DNA of 5,975 nt from Bacillota bacterium (GTDB lineage: Bacteria > Bacillota > Clostridia > Peptostreptococcales > Anaerovoracaceae), in NCBI GenBank assembly GCA_022793975.1, contig JAAWDW010000126.1:1-5975 (forward strand), in the 5' to 3' direction. A program made the position numbers and the translations under genes. Numbering within the stretch: position 1 is the first letter of the stretch; every line of letters begins with the position of its first letter. This document shows positions 5,867 through 5,975 of this stretch, one piece after another. The notes below the pieces were generated by a model. It worked only from the letters and a program-made list of their open reading frames with translations. It did not search any database and was not told the origin of the DNA.

Positions 5867-5975
5867 ATGTCAGTAATTTCAATGAAACAATTACTCGAAG
5901 CAGGTGTTCATTTCGGACACCAGACAAGAAGATGGAACCCTAAGATGGCTCCTTATATCTTCACAGAAAGAAACG
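5867..5975 (+). CDS. rpsB: 30S ribosomal protein S2, N-terminal part (3' end cut off)
   Basis: The first 36 codons encode the unmistakable S2 start '[20 protein letters not shown]' (residues 4-23), followed by [14 protein letters not shown]2 binds late on the 30S subunit near the head-body junction and is needed for bS1 docking in organisms that have it. The ATG at 5867 follows GGGAGG (5853-5858) by 8 bases; a second purine-rich GGTGGAGG (5837-5844) lies further up. The remaining ~200 residues lie beyond the window. In most bacteria tsf follows; that cannot be seen here. Expression should depend on the promoter at 5598-5626 and on the long leader. Confidence 0.97.

Overview
The window looks like a chromosomal segment of a low-to-mid GC Bacillota, most likely a clostridium. 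The evidence is a very large S-layer-homology (SLH) surface protein, a gmk-rpoZ pair, Gram-positive-type Shine-Dalgarno sites (AGGAG, GGGAGG), strong U-tract terminators and sigma-A-like promoters. Genus or species cannot be read from the sequence. All genes lie on the + strand.

Layout. (1) Positions 1-3869 hold the 3' part of a giant secreted surface protein whose N-terminus lies outside the window. Carbohydrate-binding or beta-helix-like repeats, IPT/TIG-like Ig folds and a thrice-repeated surface module are followed by a basic linker and a C-terminal SLH anchor. A hairpin spans its stop codon and a strong terminator follows (3903-3930). (2) A promoter at 3982-4010, flanked by an imperfect inverted repeat, drives gmk (guanylate kinase, 4092-4700) and rpoZ (RNA polymerase omega, 4702-4899). 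This compact bicistron ends at a terminator (4976-5012). (3) An AT-rich intergenic region holds an extended -10 promoter with a possible pair of LytTR half-sites. It leads into a 120-residue stand-alone LytTR DNA-binding protein (5204-5566). (4) A third promoter (5598-5626) carries a perfect palindrome in its spacer and starts a leader of about 230 nt with several hairpins. The leader precedes rpsB (ribosomal protein S2), which runs off the window at 5975.

How the parts relate. gmk, rpoZ and rpsB are growth and information-processing housekeeping genes. The SLH protein and the LytTR regulator are accessory genes lying among them. Nothing links the LytTR protein to the SLH gene beyond proximity. 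No mobile element, CRISPR array, tRNA or rRNA was seen.

The points most worth a second look are the LytTR regulator, with five cysteines (two placed like the AgrA redox pair) and a possible autoregulatory site, and the unassigned structured rpsB leader, with mutually exclusive pairings and a palindromic promoter spacer. I found no clear evidence for an entirely new multi-gene system.
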